Below are positions 23,148 to 30,937 of a stretch of DNA of 41,751 nucleotides, in pieces; within the stretch, counting starts at the first letter, position 1; each line of letters begins with the position of its first letter. The position numbers were made by a program, and so were the translations under genes. Under the pieces are notes generated by a model that was not told the origin of the DNA, did not search any database, and saw only the letters and a program-made list of their open reading frames with translations. Origin of the DNA: Chloroflexia bacterium (lineage in GTDB: Bacteria > Chloroflexota > Chloroflexia > DTKN01); assembly GCA_016928715.1 (NCBI GenBank), contig JAFGKG010000119.1, positions 1-41,751 of the forward strand. Direction: 5' to 3'.

Positions 23148-26100
23148 TTAAAACTTGCCGGATAGGCTACTGTGTTCCAGCAATCGGTCAAAGGCCTTTG
23201 CCGGCAGAGCCCAGAGCGTGCTGGCCTCGCTGGCGACAATGCTCGCCTGGGCCTCGCTGCCCAGCAGGGTGGAGAGCGCGCCAAAATATTCCCCGGGGCC
23301 CAATTCCTGCTCGATGTCGGTGCTCTCCTCCCCCCAGTCCTTGATGCGCAGCAGCCGGCCCGATTCGATCAGGTAGAGGGTCTGGATGGATTGGCCCTGC
23401 CGGACCAGCATCTCGCCGGCAGGTACGTCGACGCGCTCGAGACGGCCGGCCAGGGCCCGCAGTTCGCGCCGGGGCAGCCCCTGGAACAGGCCCACCCCGT
23501 CCAACCAGGCCAACAGGCGGGCCCGCGTGCGGATGCGCTCCGACGGCACGGGCTGCGTCTGCAGAATGTCCTCCAGCGCACCGCCCTCGATCCGCAGCAG
23601 CACCGTCTCTACCGAGGTCCGGTAGGTGCCGGGGTAGGTCTGCCCGCCGACCAGGGCGTCCTCCCCAAAGGTGTCCCCGCGGTGGTGTTCCTCCAGCAGG
23701 CGCTCGCGGCCGCTCTCGTCGCTCTGCCAGACCTCCACCTCGCCCGAGGCGACTACCCAGAGATCCCGGACCGTCTGCCCCTGCCGGACGACGACCTGTC
23801 CCGGTGACAGCCGTTGCTCCTGCGAGGCCGCGCGCAGTTGGGCCAGCAGGGGCTCGTCACAGACGTAGAACATGGGCACCTGGGCCAATAGGCGCAGGTC
23901 CAACTCTTTTTGGGAGAGGAAATCCTGCGAGATGGCCTCCCCCCAGGGGGTGCGGGAGAGCACCCATTGGGCCAGGGCCTCCCGTTCGGACCAGGGCAGG
24001 CCGTCGTAGGCAGTTTGGATGGCCCGGCGCAGGAAGGGGCTGCCGGCCAGGTCGTCCATCAAGTCCACCGTGTGGCCGAGCAGAGCGATGTACTGCCCGG
24101 CCAGCCGGGCCAGGGGAAAGGTCTCGATGCGCGGGTCCTCGCGGATGTGGCCCACGTCCACGCTGACCAGCCAGTTTGCCGTGACCGAGAGGACGTCCAG
24201 GCGGTCGTCCAGCCCCTGGGCCTTGCGCCGGCCAAAGGTGTGTTGAAAGAGGAGAAAGAGGCTGTTGAAAAAGTGGATAAAGGCGTGGCGCAGGCGGGTA
24301 TGGCTGCCCATGACCAGGGGCGTCTCGACCCAGTCCTCGCCCCGGTAGCGCAGGTAGCGTTGGGCCAGCAGGTAGAGCAGGCCGGCCTGGGCCACCAGGA
24401 GGGCGATGCCCAGGTCCAGGGCAAAAGCCACGGCGACGGTGACGCCGGGCAGCAGGCGGGCCAGGCTGATCAGCAGGGCCAGGAAAAAGAGGTCCCAGGA
24501 GGGGGCAAAGGGCGTGTGCAGGAAGGAGGTCACCGTGGGCACCAGCAGGGCCAGGGCCAGCCCCCCCAGGAAGGCCGGCCCGCCGGCCCAGAGGGCCGCC
24601 GCCAGGCCGCCGGGGCCGGCCGGCAGGACCAGGGCCACGGCCAGCACAAAGCCCCCGGCCAGGGCCAGGCCCATGGCGATCTTTTCCATCCAGTGCGCGC
24701 GCAGCAGATCCTCGGCGGAAAAGGCGGCCAGGGCGATCAGCAGCGCGCCCGGTTGGGCCAGGCGTACGGCATAGCTGCCCAGCCAGACAATGCCCCAGGC
24801 CCATTCCAGCGCGCTGCCCAGGGCCAAGAGCAGTATGGTGACGCCCAGGTAGATCAGCACCCGGCGAAAGGGCGTCCCCTGGTAAAAGGGCAGGAGCAGG
24901 GTGAGGGTCAACAGGCCCAGGCCGTGCAGCAGCAGGGGCAGAAAGGGCAGCAGCAGATCCTGCCAGGAGCGCGGCAAGAGGCCGTACAGGAGGCCGGCGA
25001 GCAGCGTGGCGGCGGCCACCAACCCCAGGCGTATTCGGCCCTGGCCCAGAAACCCCCGTTCGCCCAGGGCCTGCCAGGCCTGCCGGCCGGCCCGGTAGAG
25101 GCGCCGGGCCGCCAGAAAGAGCAGGGGCAGCGCCAGCAGGGCCAGCAAAAGGCCCAGCAGCACCCGTCCCCACAAACCCCGTCCGAGCAGGTCGGCCGCC
25201 ATCAGGCGCACCTGGCTGCGCCAAAATATAAAGACCAAACCGCCGACGACAATCACGTACAATATGGCCAGCAGGCCATAGACGCTGTAGAGGCGCTCGC
25301 GGCGCTCCAGGGACTGTCCGGACTGCCAGCGCTTCCAGAGCTCCTTTCTGACGAATTCGAGGGCGTCGCGGCGCAGGTAGGGCTGGTCCAGCCAGTCGCT
25401 GAGCATAAAGTAGCCGTCCAATTCGAGCAGGGGGTTCAGATTGAAAAAGGCGCTGGCATAGAACAGCGTGGCAAATTTGAGCCAGAGCGGGCCACTGGCC
25501 CAGCCGGGCAGGGCCAGCAGCGCGCAGAGCCCGCCCAGCACCAGGTCGTTCCAGGGGCCTGCCGCGGCGACCTGGATGCGGCCCTGTTTGTCCGCCATCC
25601 AGGTGTCGGTGGTATCCACAAAGAGGGTGGGCAGGCCCAGGTACAGCATCAGACCGCCCCGGCGCACCTCGCAGCCGTTGTGGATGGTGGCCAGGGCGTG
25701 GGCGCTTTCGTGCAGGCTGAGGGTGACCGCGTTCATCAAAAAGAGCAGCAGCAGGCCCCAAAAGTAAGAGCGGCCGGCCTGGAGCACCTCGTAGCCCTGC
25801 CGGCCCCACCACAGCAGCAGCAGAAAGGCGGCCAGGCCGAGCAGCGCCAGCAGCCGCTGCAGCCACACGGCCGGTCGGCTAAAGAGCCACCGGCCGCCCC
25901 AGCGGTAGAGGGTGCGGAAAAAGCGGTCCGTCCCCCGGATGCACAGGGGATGGCCCCAGAGCAGGTTCAGGATCCGGCGGCCCCAGGGCTCCTCCTGCTC
26001 CCGCACGGCGGCCTGCAGTTGCTCCCGCAGGCGGGTGGGCGGATCGGCCAGCAGGTGGCCCTGTCGCAGCCGGCGCACCAATTCGGCCACCGGCATAAAA

Positions 26101-26345
26101 CGCTGAAACTGCAAAAAGTAGGCCACGGCCAGCTCGCGCACCGACCTCTGGCCGTCTAACATCTTCCAGAGGGCATATTCCTCCGGGGCCAGGCGCGTAT
26201 AGGCGCCGGCCCGGGGGCTCTTGAGGACGTACTGCCCCTCCTGTTCGCTGGCCGTGACATCCTCGGCCGGCCGCGGCCGGTAGTCGGCCAGGCTGACCGC
26301 CTCCTGAAGACGGGTCCAGAAGGTGCTGGGGGGGGTGGTTTCCAT
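23148..26345 (-). CDS. PqqD-like / M50 metallopeptidase / double cNMP-binding fusion protein
   Basis: This 1065-residue membrane protein combines unusual parts. Residues about 20-95 resemble a PqqD-type winged-helix peptide-binding domain (LAPEEYALWKMLDGQRSVREL). Residues about 150-720 hold many transmembrane helices with an M50 site-2-protease-like centre: LHESAHALA gives His212, Glu213 and His216, and ELDGYFMLSD gives Asp310. After a soluble segment, two cyclic-nucleotide-binding-like domains follow (about 820-935 with LSPGQVVVRQGQ and GDTFGEDALVGG; 945-1060 with VPAGEMLVRQGQ and GEYFGALSTLLGS). It may cleave or export membrane substrates under control of a bound nucleotide. The GGAGGAG site is 12-13 bases upstream. 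It is last in a three-gene operon. Confidence 0.88.
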   Translation of the reverse strand: METTPPSTFWTRLQEAVSLADYRPRPAEDVTASEQEGQYVLKSPRAGAYTRLAPEEYALWKMLDGQRSVRELAVAYFLQFQRFMPVAELVRRLRQGHLLADPPTRLREQLQAAVREQEEPWGRRILNLLWGHPLCIRGTDRFFRTLYRWGGRWLFSRPAVWLQRLLALLGLAAFLLLLWWGRQGYEVLQAGRSYFWGLLLLFLMNAVTLSLHESAHALATIHNGCEVRRGGLMLYLGLPTLFVDTTDTWMADKQGRIQVAAAGPWNDLVLGGLCALLALPGWASGPLWLKFATLFYASAFFNLNPLLELDGYFMLSDWLDQPYLRRDALEFVRKELWKRWQSGQSLERRERLYSVYGLLAILYVIVVGGLVFIFWRSQVRLMAADLLGRGLWGRVLLGLLLALLALPLLFLAARRLYRAGRQAWQALGERGFLGQGRIRLGLVAAATLLAGLLYGLLPRSWQDLLLPFLPLLLHGLGLLTLTLLLPFYQGTPFRRVLIYLGVTILLLALGSALEWAWGIVWLGSYAVRLAQPGALLIALAAFSAEDLLRAHWMEKIAMGLALAGGFVLAVALVLPAGPGGLAAALWAGGPAFLGGLALALLVPTVTSFLHTPFAPSWDLFFLALLISLARLLPGVTVAVAFALDLGIALLVAQAGLLYLLAQRYLRYRGEDWVETPLVMGSHTRLRHAFIHFFNSLFLLFQHTFGRRKAQGLDDRLDVLSVTANWLVSVDVGHIREDPRIETFPLARLAGQYIALLGHTVDLMDDLAGSPFLRRAIQTAYDGLPWSEREALAQWVLSRTPWGEAISQDFLSQKELDLRLLAQVPMFYVCDEPLLAQLRAASQEQRLSPGQVVVRQGQTVRDLWVVASGEVEVWQSDESGRERLLEEHHRGDTFGEDALVGGQTYPGTYRTSVETVLLRIEGGALEDILQTQPVPSERIRTRARLLAWLDGVGLFQGLPRRELRALAGRLERVDVPAGEMLVRQGQSIQTLYLIESGRLLRIKDWGEESTDIEQELGPGEYFGALSTLLGSEAQASIVASEASTLWALPAKAFDRLLEHSSLSGKF

Positions 26346-26355
26346 GGGTCCGTAA

Positions 26356-28470
26356 TCACTCCTCCAACAGCCAGCTCACCGCGTTCTGGATGAGCAGGTC
26401 CATCTCTTCGCCCAGGACGAAAAAGGAGGGGAAGGCCATATAGACGACCCGGCCCGCCTCGCCCTCGTAGGCCAGGACGGAGGCGGCGCCGGCCTGCTCG
26501 CTGTTTGGACCGCGCACAAAGACGACATCGGCCCCTTCCAGGGGCGCGATCACGTCCGGGTGCATCTCGTATTCGGCATAGAACTCGTCGAACTCGATGA
26601 CCTGGCCGGCCTCCAAGCCCTCCGTGATGGGGTGCTCGCCGTCACTGACTTGCAGGTCGATCTGCGGGGCTACGTCCAAGAACTCGGCGTGGCAGACACC
26701 GGCGTAAAAGTCGCTGCCGGCCCAGTCCGAGCCAACGCGCATGCCCCCGATGAGCAGGCGCCCTCCATGATCCACGTACTCGAGCAGGGTCTCGGCGTCG
26801 CTCTCGCTGGGCGCCGTGCCCGAACAGGTGCCGGTGGCCCAGATGACGGCGTCGTAGGGCAATAGGTCGTCCAGGGAGGGCTCGCCCTCCGTGTACTCGT
26901 ACCACTCGTCCACCTCGTAATCCTCATAGAGGGCGTAATAGTAGACAAAGTCGGCCCCGGTGTAGCAGTCCCACTCGGCGTCGTTGTCGTCGACGATGAG
27001 CAGGCTCCCCGCGCTGGGCCCGCCATTTCCGCCCTCGCCGTCGCCATCCCCATTCTCGTCGCCGTTGCCATCCCAACTGCCGCCCTCGCCCAGCGCGCAG
27101 AGGACCAGGTCCTCGTGCAGGGTGACGCAGGCGGAGAGATCGCCCCGGGACAGGTTGTCCAACATGAGGCCCAGGTTCTCGACCTCGTCGGCCAGCAGGA
27201 CCAGCACCTGCTGCTCCCCCTCCTGCTGGCGGTAGAGCAGGCCCAGGCCGGCCGAGTCGACCTCGCCGATGCCGGCGATGGTCAGGGTGAGGGACCGGGA
27301 GGGTGATAGGGCCTCCTGGACGGGCGCCACGGTGATGCCGCCCTCCTCCAGGTAGGTTTCCGCCCCTTCCGCGGCCCCAAACAGGCCCACGAAAAGTAGG
27401 TCCTGGGTCGAGGTCAGGCCGCGCCCGATGGACAGCTCGCGCTCGTTGGCCCGCAAGATCTGCTCCAGTCGGCTGACGACCAGCACGTGGGCGCTGCCCA
27501 GGGGGTTCTCTTCCAGGCCCAGCGGGACCAGTTCGACCTCGTCCCCCAGATAGTGGGGAAAGTCGGCCAGCTCGTAGAGCCGCTCGCCTCCGCCCATAAA
27601 GTCGGCCAGGTTGGCGATCAGCCGGTCGTTGTCAAAGGCGTTGGCATAGGGGCTGGTCATAAAGCTGAGGTCGCCGATGGCCAGCACCTGCTCCTCCCCA
27701 CCCATGGCGGCCGCGGCCAGTTCGCGGCCCAGTTCGTTGGTGGAGGAACGGGTCTCCCCCTCGGCGATGATCAGGCCCCCACCGTAGGAGCGGATCGAGT
27801 GGGTGGAGTAAAAGGCGACCTGGGAGAGGCCGGCGGTCAGGGGGTTCTCGGCGGCAAACTGCTCAAAGAGGATATTTTGATAGTTGCCCTCGTGTTCGAC
27901 GACGTTGTAGAGATAGTCCTCCTCAAAGGTCAGGCCAAAGGGCTCGGCCAGGGCGTTGAGCAGGCGGGCGCTGGTGACGATGTCATAGTATTCATAGTAT
28001 TCATCCCAGTCCAGGACATAGCGGGTGGGGTCGCCGATGAGCAGCAGGCGGCCGCCCTTGTCCACGAAATCTCGTACGGCGGCGACCTCTTGCGCGCTGA
28101 AATCGGCAAAGGGGGTAATGACGACAAAGGCCAGGGCCGGGCGCAGGGCCAGGGCCAGGTCGTCCGCGCCGTCGTATTCCGCCAGGAGCAGGCCCCGGTT
28201 AGCCAGGGCCGCCGAGAGCGGCCCGATTTCGGCCGGGCTGTAGTCATTGTCGTGGCCCCGGTCGAACAGGATCAGCCCCTCGCCAGGTTCTGGTTGATCC
28301 ACGTAGATGCCGGTTCTGGGGGTGGGGACCGAGACGCCGCTCAGGTCGGGGGCCGGAACCTGGCGGGCTTCCGGGAGTCCCCGGTAGTACCAGAGCCCCC
28401 GGGCCAGCGGCATGATCAATAAGGCCAGGATCGGCAGCAGGATCCAGAGTTTGCTGGAGCGGCTTTTCAT
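26356..28470 (-). CDS. Membrane-anchored protein with DUF4350-like and ThuA/GATase-like domains
   Basis: This 704-residue protein starts with one transmembrane helix (about 8-28), so the rest is probably extracytoplasmic. Residues about 60-300 resemble the DUF4350/GldG-type sugar-binding-like fold (DKGGRLLLIGDPTRYVL; GDLSFMTSPYANAFDNDRLI). A Gly-Asn-Asp-Glu linker near 485-510 leads to a C-terminal Rossmann/amidotransferase-like domain (LLIVDDNDAEW; DHGGRLLIGGMRVGSDW). No catalytic triad could be confirmed. ATG 28470 or 28473 (ATGATGA) overlaps the SppA stop; 28470 has better spacing from GGGGG. It may be a scaffold or substrate of the flanking proteases (inference). Confidence 0.75.
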   Translation of the reverse strand: MKSRSSKLWILLPILALLIMPLARGLWYYRGLPEARQVPAPDLSGVSVPTPRTGIYVDQPEPGEGLILFDRGHDNDYSPAEIGPLSAALANRGLLLAEYDGADDLALALRPALAFVVITPFADFSAQEVAAVRDFVDKGGRLLLIGDPTRYVLDWDEYYEYYDIVTSARLLNALAEPFGLTFEEDYLYNVVEHEGNYQNILFEQFAAENPLTAGLSQVAFYSTHSIRSYGGGLIIAEGETRSSTNELGRELAAAAMGGEEQVLAIGDLSFMTSPYANAFDNDRLIANLADFMGGGERLYELADFPHYLGDEVELVPLGLEENPLGSAHVLVVSRLEQILRANERELSIGRGLTSTQDLLFVGLFGAAEGAETYLEEGGITVAPVQEALSPSRSLTLTIAGIGEVDSAGLGLLYRQQEGEQQVLVLLADEVENLGLMLDNLSRGDLSACVTLHEDLVLCALGEGGSWDGNGDENGDGDGEGGNGGPSAGSLLIVDDNDAEWDCYTGADFVYYYALYEDYEVDEWYEYTEGEPSLDDLLPYDAVIWATGTCSGTAPSESDAETLLEYVDHGGRLLIGGMRVGSDWAGSDFYAGVCHAEFLDVAPQIDLQVSDGEHPITEGLEAGQVIEFDEFYAEYEMHPDVIAPLEGADVVFVRGPNSEQAGAASVLAYEGEAGRVVYMAFPSFFVLGEEMDLLIQNAVSWLLEE

Positions 28471-29381
28471 CATTTTCCCCCTTTCGGCGCGGGTTGGTAG
28501 GGCGCTCTCTCCTGGGGCGGCAGGTATAAAAAGTAATAGCCCGCCGGCAGGTCCCCCTTGGAGAGTTGGGCCGGCCACTTTTTCAGGGCCGGGCCATAGT
28601 AGAGCGGCGGCAGTTGCCCCGCGCTGGACAATTCCTCGGTAATGTCCAGCGCCTCATAGTCGCGCAGGCCGGCCAGCTGGGCGGCGTGCTCCAGGGCGTC
28701 GTCGCGCGAGCCGATCTCGTCGACCAGGCCGATCTGCCAGGCTACCGTCCCCACATAGATCTCGCCGCGGGAGAGGGTGCTGCGGTCGGCGCGTTCCACG
28801 TCGAGACTGTCGCCGCGTTGGGCAAAGACGGCCTCGATAAAACTGTCCTTGAGCACCTCCATGTGCCGCATGTAAGTGTCGCGCGGATTGCCAAAGGCCT
28901 TGAAGGGGCCGGTGAACAAATAATTCTCCTCCACCAGGCTTTCCGAGGGCAGGCTGGAGATGACGCCGATATTGCCCACGTCGGCGGAGGGCGTGGTATA
29001 GATGGCGTCGGCCGCGGCGGCCATGTAATAGCCCCCGCTGGCGGCCATGGTGTTGACCATGACCACCACCGGCTTGCTCCGGCGCAGGCGCAGCAGGTCG
29101 TAGTAAAGGCGTTCCGAGGCGGCGGCCTCGCCGCCAGGGCTGTCGATCTCGATCAGGACGGCGCGGATGGCCGGGTCCTCTTGGGCGTAGCGGAACTGGA
29201 CCTCCAGCCAGTCGGTGCTGCCGTACCAGATGTAATCCTGAAAGCGAATCACGCCGACCTTGGGGCTGGGGATCAGCACTACGGACAGCACCCAGCCCAG
29301 CCCAAAGGCCAGCAGGCAGACCAGGGGGCGGTAGACCCAGGGACGTTTGAACGTCGCGACCAACCTTTCCCACCAAGACAT
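28470..29381 (-). CDS. sppA: Signal peptide peptidase SppA-like S49 protease
   Basis: This 303-residue membrane-anchored serine protease of family S49 degrades signal peptides or other membrane-derived peptides. A transmembrane helix spans about 17-37. The nucleophile is probably Ser115 in NTMAASGGYYMAAAA, and the general-base Lys is probably Lys161 in FTGPFKAFGNP, with spacing like that of Bacillus SppA. The IDSPGGEAAAS loop is also conserved. ATG 29381 has AAAGGAGA upstream; a longer frame further upstream lacks both a ribosome site and sense. It is the first gene of the operon with the two following membrane proteins. Confidence 0.92.
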   Translation of the reverse strand: MSWWERLVATFKRPWVYRPLVCLLAFGLGWVLSVVLIPSPKVGVIRFQDYIWYGSTDWLEVQFRYAQEDPAIRAVLIEIDSPGGEAAASERLYYDLLRLRRSKPVVVMVNTMAASGGYYMAAAADAIYTTPSADVGNIGVISSLPSESLVEENYLFTGPFKAFGNPRDTYMRHMEVLKDSFIEAVFAQRGDSLDVERADRSTLSRGEIYVGTVAWQIGLVDEIGSRDDALEHAAQLAGLRDYEALDITEELSSAGQLPPLYYGPALKKWPAQLSKGDLPAGYYFLYLPPQERAPYQPAPKGGK

Positions 29382-29427
29382 GGCTTTTCTCCTTTCACGT
29401 GTGGGACAGACAGCGATGGCTGTTTCT

Positions 29428-29456
29428 ATTCTATCAGAAAAGCACGCTTTTGTGAA
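29428..29456 (-). promoter_or_regulatory. Sigma-70 type promoter of the sppA operon
   Basis: Minus strand: TTCACA (29456-29451), 17-bp spacer, TAGAAT (29433-29428), about 46 bp before the sppA start. It diverges from the promoter at 29483-29510. Confidence 0.65.
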
Positions 29457-29464
29457 GCGTTCCA

Positions 29465-29482
29465 GGCGCGCGCCCGGCGCGC
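29465..29482. promoter_or_regulatory. GGCGCGC direct repeat between divergent promoters
   Basis: GGCGCGC occurs at 29465-29471 and 29476-29482, eleven bases apart (one helical turn); because GCGCGC is self-complementary it also reads as an inverted repeat. It abuts the -35 box of the HTH gene promoter and lies 8 bp from that of sppA. It is a candidate operator. Confidence 0.45.
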
Positions 29483-29510
29483 TTGACAGTTTACTGTTTT
29501 CTGCTATAAT
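29483..29510 (+). promoter_or_regulatory. Consensus sigma-70 promoter of the HTH gene
   Basis: TTGACA (29483-29488), 16-bp spacer, TATAAT (29505-29510). Both hexamers are perfect; the leader is about 27 bases. Confidence 0.8.
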
Positions 29511-29544
29511 TGTTGTACTAAAAAACAAACAGGAGCCTGTGCAA

Positions 29545-29763
29545 ATGAACATGCTAGAGGCAGATCCCTTTGAGGAGTATGTTGACGTACATTATGCGGC
29601 CAAGCGTCTGCACATCCATCCTGAATCCGTCAAGCGCCTGATCCGTGCGGGCAAGCTGCCGGCCCGCAAGTTTGCCAACAAGTGGTTCGTGCGGACGGAT
29701 ATCCTCGAGCAGTTCGCCACGACCTACGTGCCCCGCAGGGGTCGGAAAAAGACCCTGCTCTAG
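29545..29763 (+). CDS. Small excisionase/MerR-like HTH DNA-binding protein
   Basis: This 72-residue protein has a winged helix-turn-helix of the excisionase/MerR-N type (DVHYAAKRLHIHPESVKRLI, then RAGKLPARKFANKWFVRTDIL), ending in a basic tail RRGRKKTLL. AGGAG lies 9 bases before ATG 29545; ATG 29551 is the alternative. No integrase is nearby, so it is more likely a transcription regulator. It is divergent from the sppA operon across 163 bp with a candidate operator, so it may control that operon and itself. That link is inference. Confidence 0.85.
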   Translation: MNMLEADPFEEYVDVHYAAKRLHIHPESVKRLIRAGKLPARKFANKWFVRTDILEQFATTYVPRRGRKKTLL

Positions 29764-29821
29764 GACGGCTTTGGGAATAGTCCGCCATAGCCGACGGGCC
29801 GCCACGAAGAATATAAATATC

Positions 29822-29881
29822 CCTGTAGGGGCGAGGCGCGCCTCGCCCCGCCCCTACAGGAACGGCTATTTGCGGAGCAGA
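29822..29881. repeat. Dispersed palindromic repeat, copy B
   Basis: Twelve-bp stem CCTGTAGGGGCG (29822-29833) with CGCCCCTACAGG (29849-29860), then the tail GGCTATTTGCGGAGCAG. It lies between the convergent HTH and esterase genes and may act as a terminator. The tail supplies the esterase stop codon and last codons. Nothing else is seen in 29764-29821. Confidence 0.7.
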
Positions 29882-30705
29882 AACCGCAGTGCCCCCGGCA
29901 GCCGGGCGGCCCAGGCCGATTCGTGGTGTACGGCCCCTTCCTCCTCCACGTAGAGCAAATCCTCCCCCAGCCGGTAGCCCTTGCCCCGCAGCAGTTCGAC
30001 CATTTCGCGCACGTCCCGCAGGTACTGTTGGGAAAAGCGCTTCTTTCCCCAGGGCCAGCGCACCATGTTGTAGCCCTCGCGGGTGCCCACGTCCACGTAA
30101 ATCCGGCCGGGCACGAAATCCGCCCCTGCTACGTAGGCGAACAGGGCCTCCCGGGCAAAGAACAGGGCCGGGCTGATCACGCCGGCCAACCCGAAAACCT
30201 CGGGATGGCGGAAGAAGGCGTACAGGCTGATCAGGCCGCCCAGGGACGAGCCCATCACGCCGGTGTGGGCGGCGCCGGCCAGGGTGCGGAAATCGCGGTC
30301 GATCCGAGCTTTGACCGTCTCGACGAGGAAGGACAGGTAGGCCTCCCCATCCCCGCCGCCCCGCTTGGGGTCCGGGAAGGGGCTGTATTCCGGCACGCGC
30401 CGCTCCCCCATGTTGGGCACCCCCACCACGATGGCCTGGAGTCCCTCCTGGCTCAGGGCCTGCAGGGTCTCGTCCACCCGCCATTCTCCGGCAAAACTGC
30501 TGGCCCGGTCAAAGAGGTTCTGGCCGTCGTGCATATAGAGCACGGGATAGCGTTCGTCCCCGCTGCTGTAGGCCGGCGGCAGGTAGACCAGCAGGTCCCG
30601 GTGGTTGTCCAACCGGGGGCTGTACAGGCCGGCCAGCCGTTTGACCGTGCCGGCGACGGTGTGGCCCGCTCCGAGCGTTGCGGTGAAATCGTGCCAGTCT
30701 AGCAT
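29866..30705 (-). CDS. Alpha/beta-hydrolase esterase (enterochelin-esterase/esterase D-like)
   Basis: This 279-residue hydrolase belongs to the PF00756 esterase group, acting on esters of unknown identity in the cytoplasm (no signal peptide seen). The nucleophile elbow is GSSLGG within GVMGSSLGGLISLYAF; YPVLYMHDGQNLFD is the oxyanion region. Catalytic Asp and His candidates lie in DVGTREGYN and EEEGAVHHESAWAARLP. ATG 30705 has AAAGGAA upstream; an earlier ATG at 30747 lacks one. A clear promoter lies at 30738-30766. Siderophore cleavage or formylglutathione hydrolysis are possible but unsupported by neighbours. Confidence 0.87.
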   Translation of the reverse strand: MLDWHDFTATLGAGHTVAGTVKRLAGLYSPRLDNHRDLLVYLPPAYSSGDERYPVLYMHDGQNLFDRASSFAGEWRVDETLQALSQEGLQAIVVGVPNMGERRVPEYSPFPDPKRGGGDGEAYLSFLVETVKARIDRDFRTLAGAAHTGVMGSSLGGLISLYAFFRHPEVFGLAGVISPALFFAREALFAYVAGADFVPGRIYVDVGTREGYNMVRWPWGKKRFSQQYLRDVREMVELLRGKGYRLGEDLLYVEEEGAVHHESAWAARLPGALRFLLRK

Positions 30706-30737
30706 GTTGGGTTCCTTTCGGTGAGCGTTTTCCTTCC

Positions 30738-30766
30738 ATCCTAGCACAATCGCCGGCTCCGGTCAA
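30738..30766 (-). promoter_or_regulatory. Sigma-70 type promoter of the esterase gene
   Basis: Minus strand TTGACC (30766-30761), 17-bp spacer, TAGGAT (30743-30738). The -35 box is part of the TTGAC heptad repeat. Confidence 0.6.
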
Positions 30767-30868
30767 CTGTCAACAGTATAAAACGTTCCAACGCACCAAC
30801 CCTTCCTACCCACCCCCACCCGTCCACCTGCCCCAAACCGTCAACGGTCAACCTTCAACTGTCAACAG
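30763..30868. repeat. Short heptad repeats (TCAACNN / TTGACNG) in two clusters
   Basis: Two heptads TCAACTG-TCAACAG at 30763-30776 and four (TCAACGG, TCAACCT, TCAACTG, TCAACAG) at 30841-30868; a 15-bp string TCAACTGTCAACAGT is shared. Read on the minus strand they present repeated TTGAC -35-like boxes. CGTTCCAACGC between them (30784-30794) matches part of the 8-bp array at 40488. Confidence 0.75.
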
Positions 30869-30900
30869 TGCAGTCCCCCTCCCCCAATCCCCCACAAGTA

Positions 30901-30909
30901 TGGTATAAT
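30901..30909 (+). promoter_or_regulatory. Extended -10 promoter of hcyA
   Basis: TGG-TATAAT (30901-30909) is an extended -10 element; no good -35 box is present 17 bp upstream. Predicted leader about 22 bases. Confidence 0.55.
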
Positions 30910-30937
30910 AGGGACGAGCTACTATGAGGAGACGGTT

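Noticed and set aside
23910-26159. 749-codon plus-strand frame opposite the M50 gene
   Set aside because: Gln/Gly/Ala low-complexity antisense shadow without recognisable domain.
29545-29763. Phage or integrative-element excisionase
   Set aside because: No integrase, attachment-site repeat or other mobile gene nearby.
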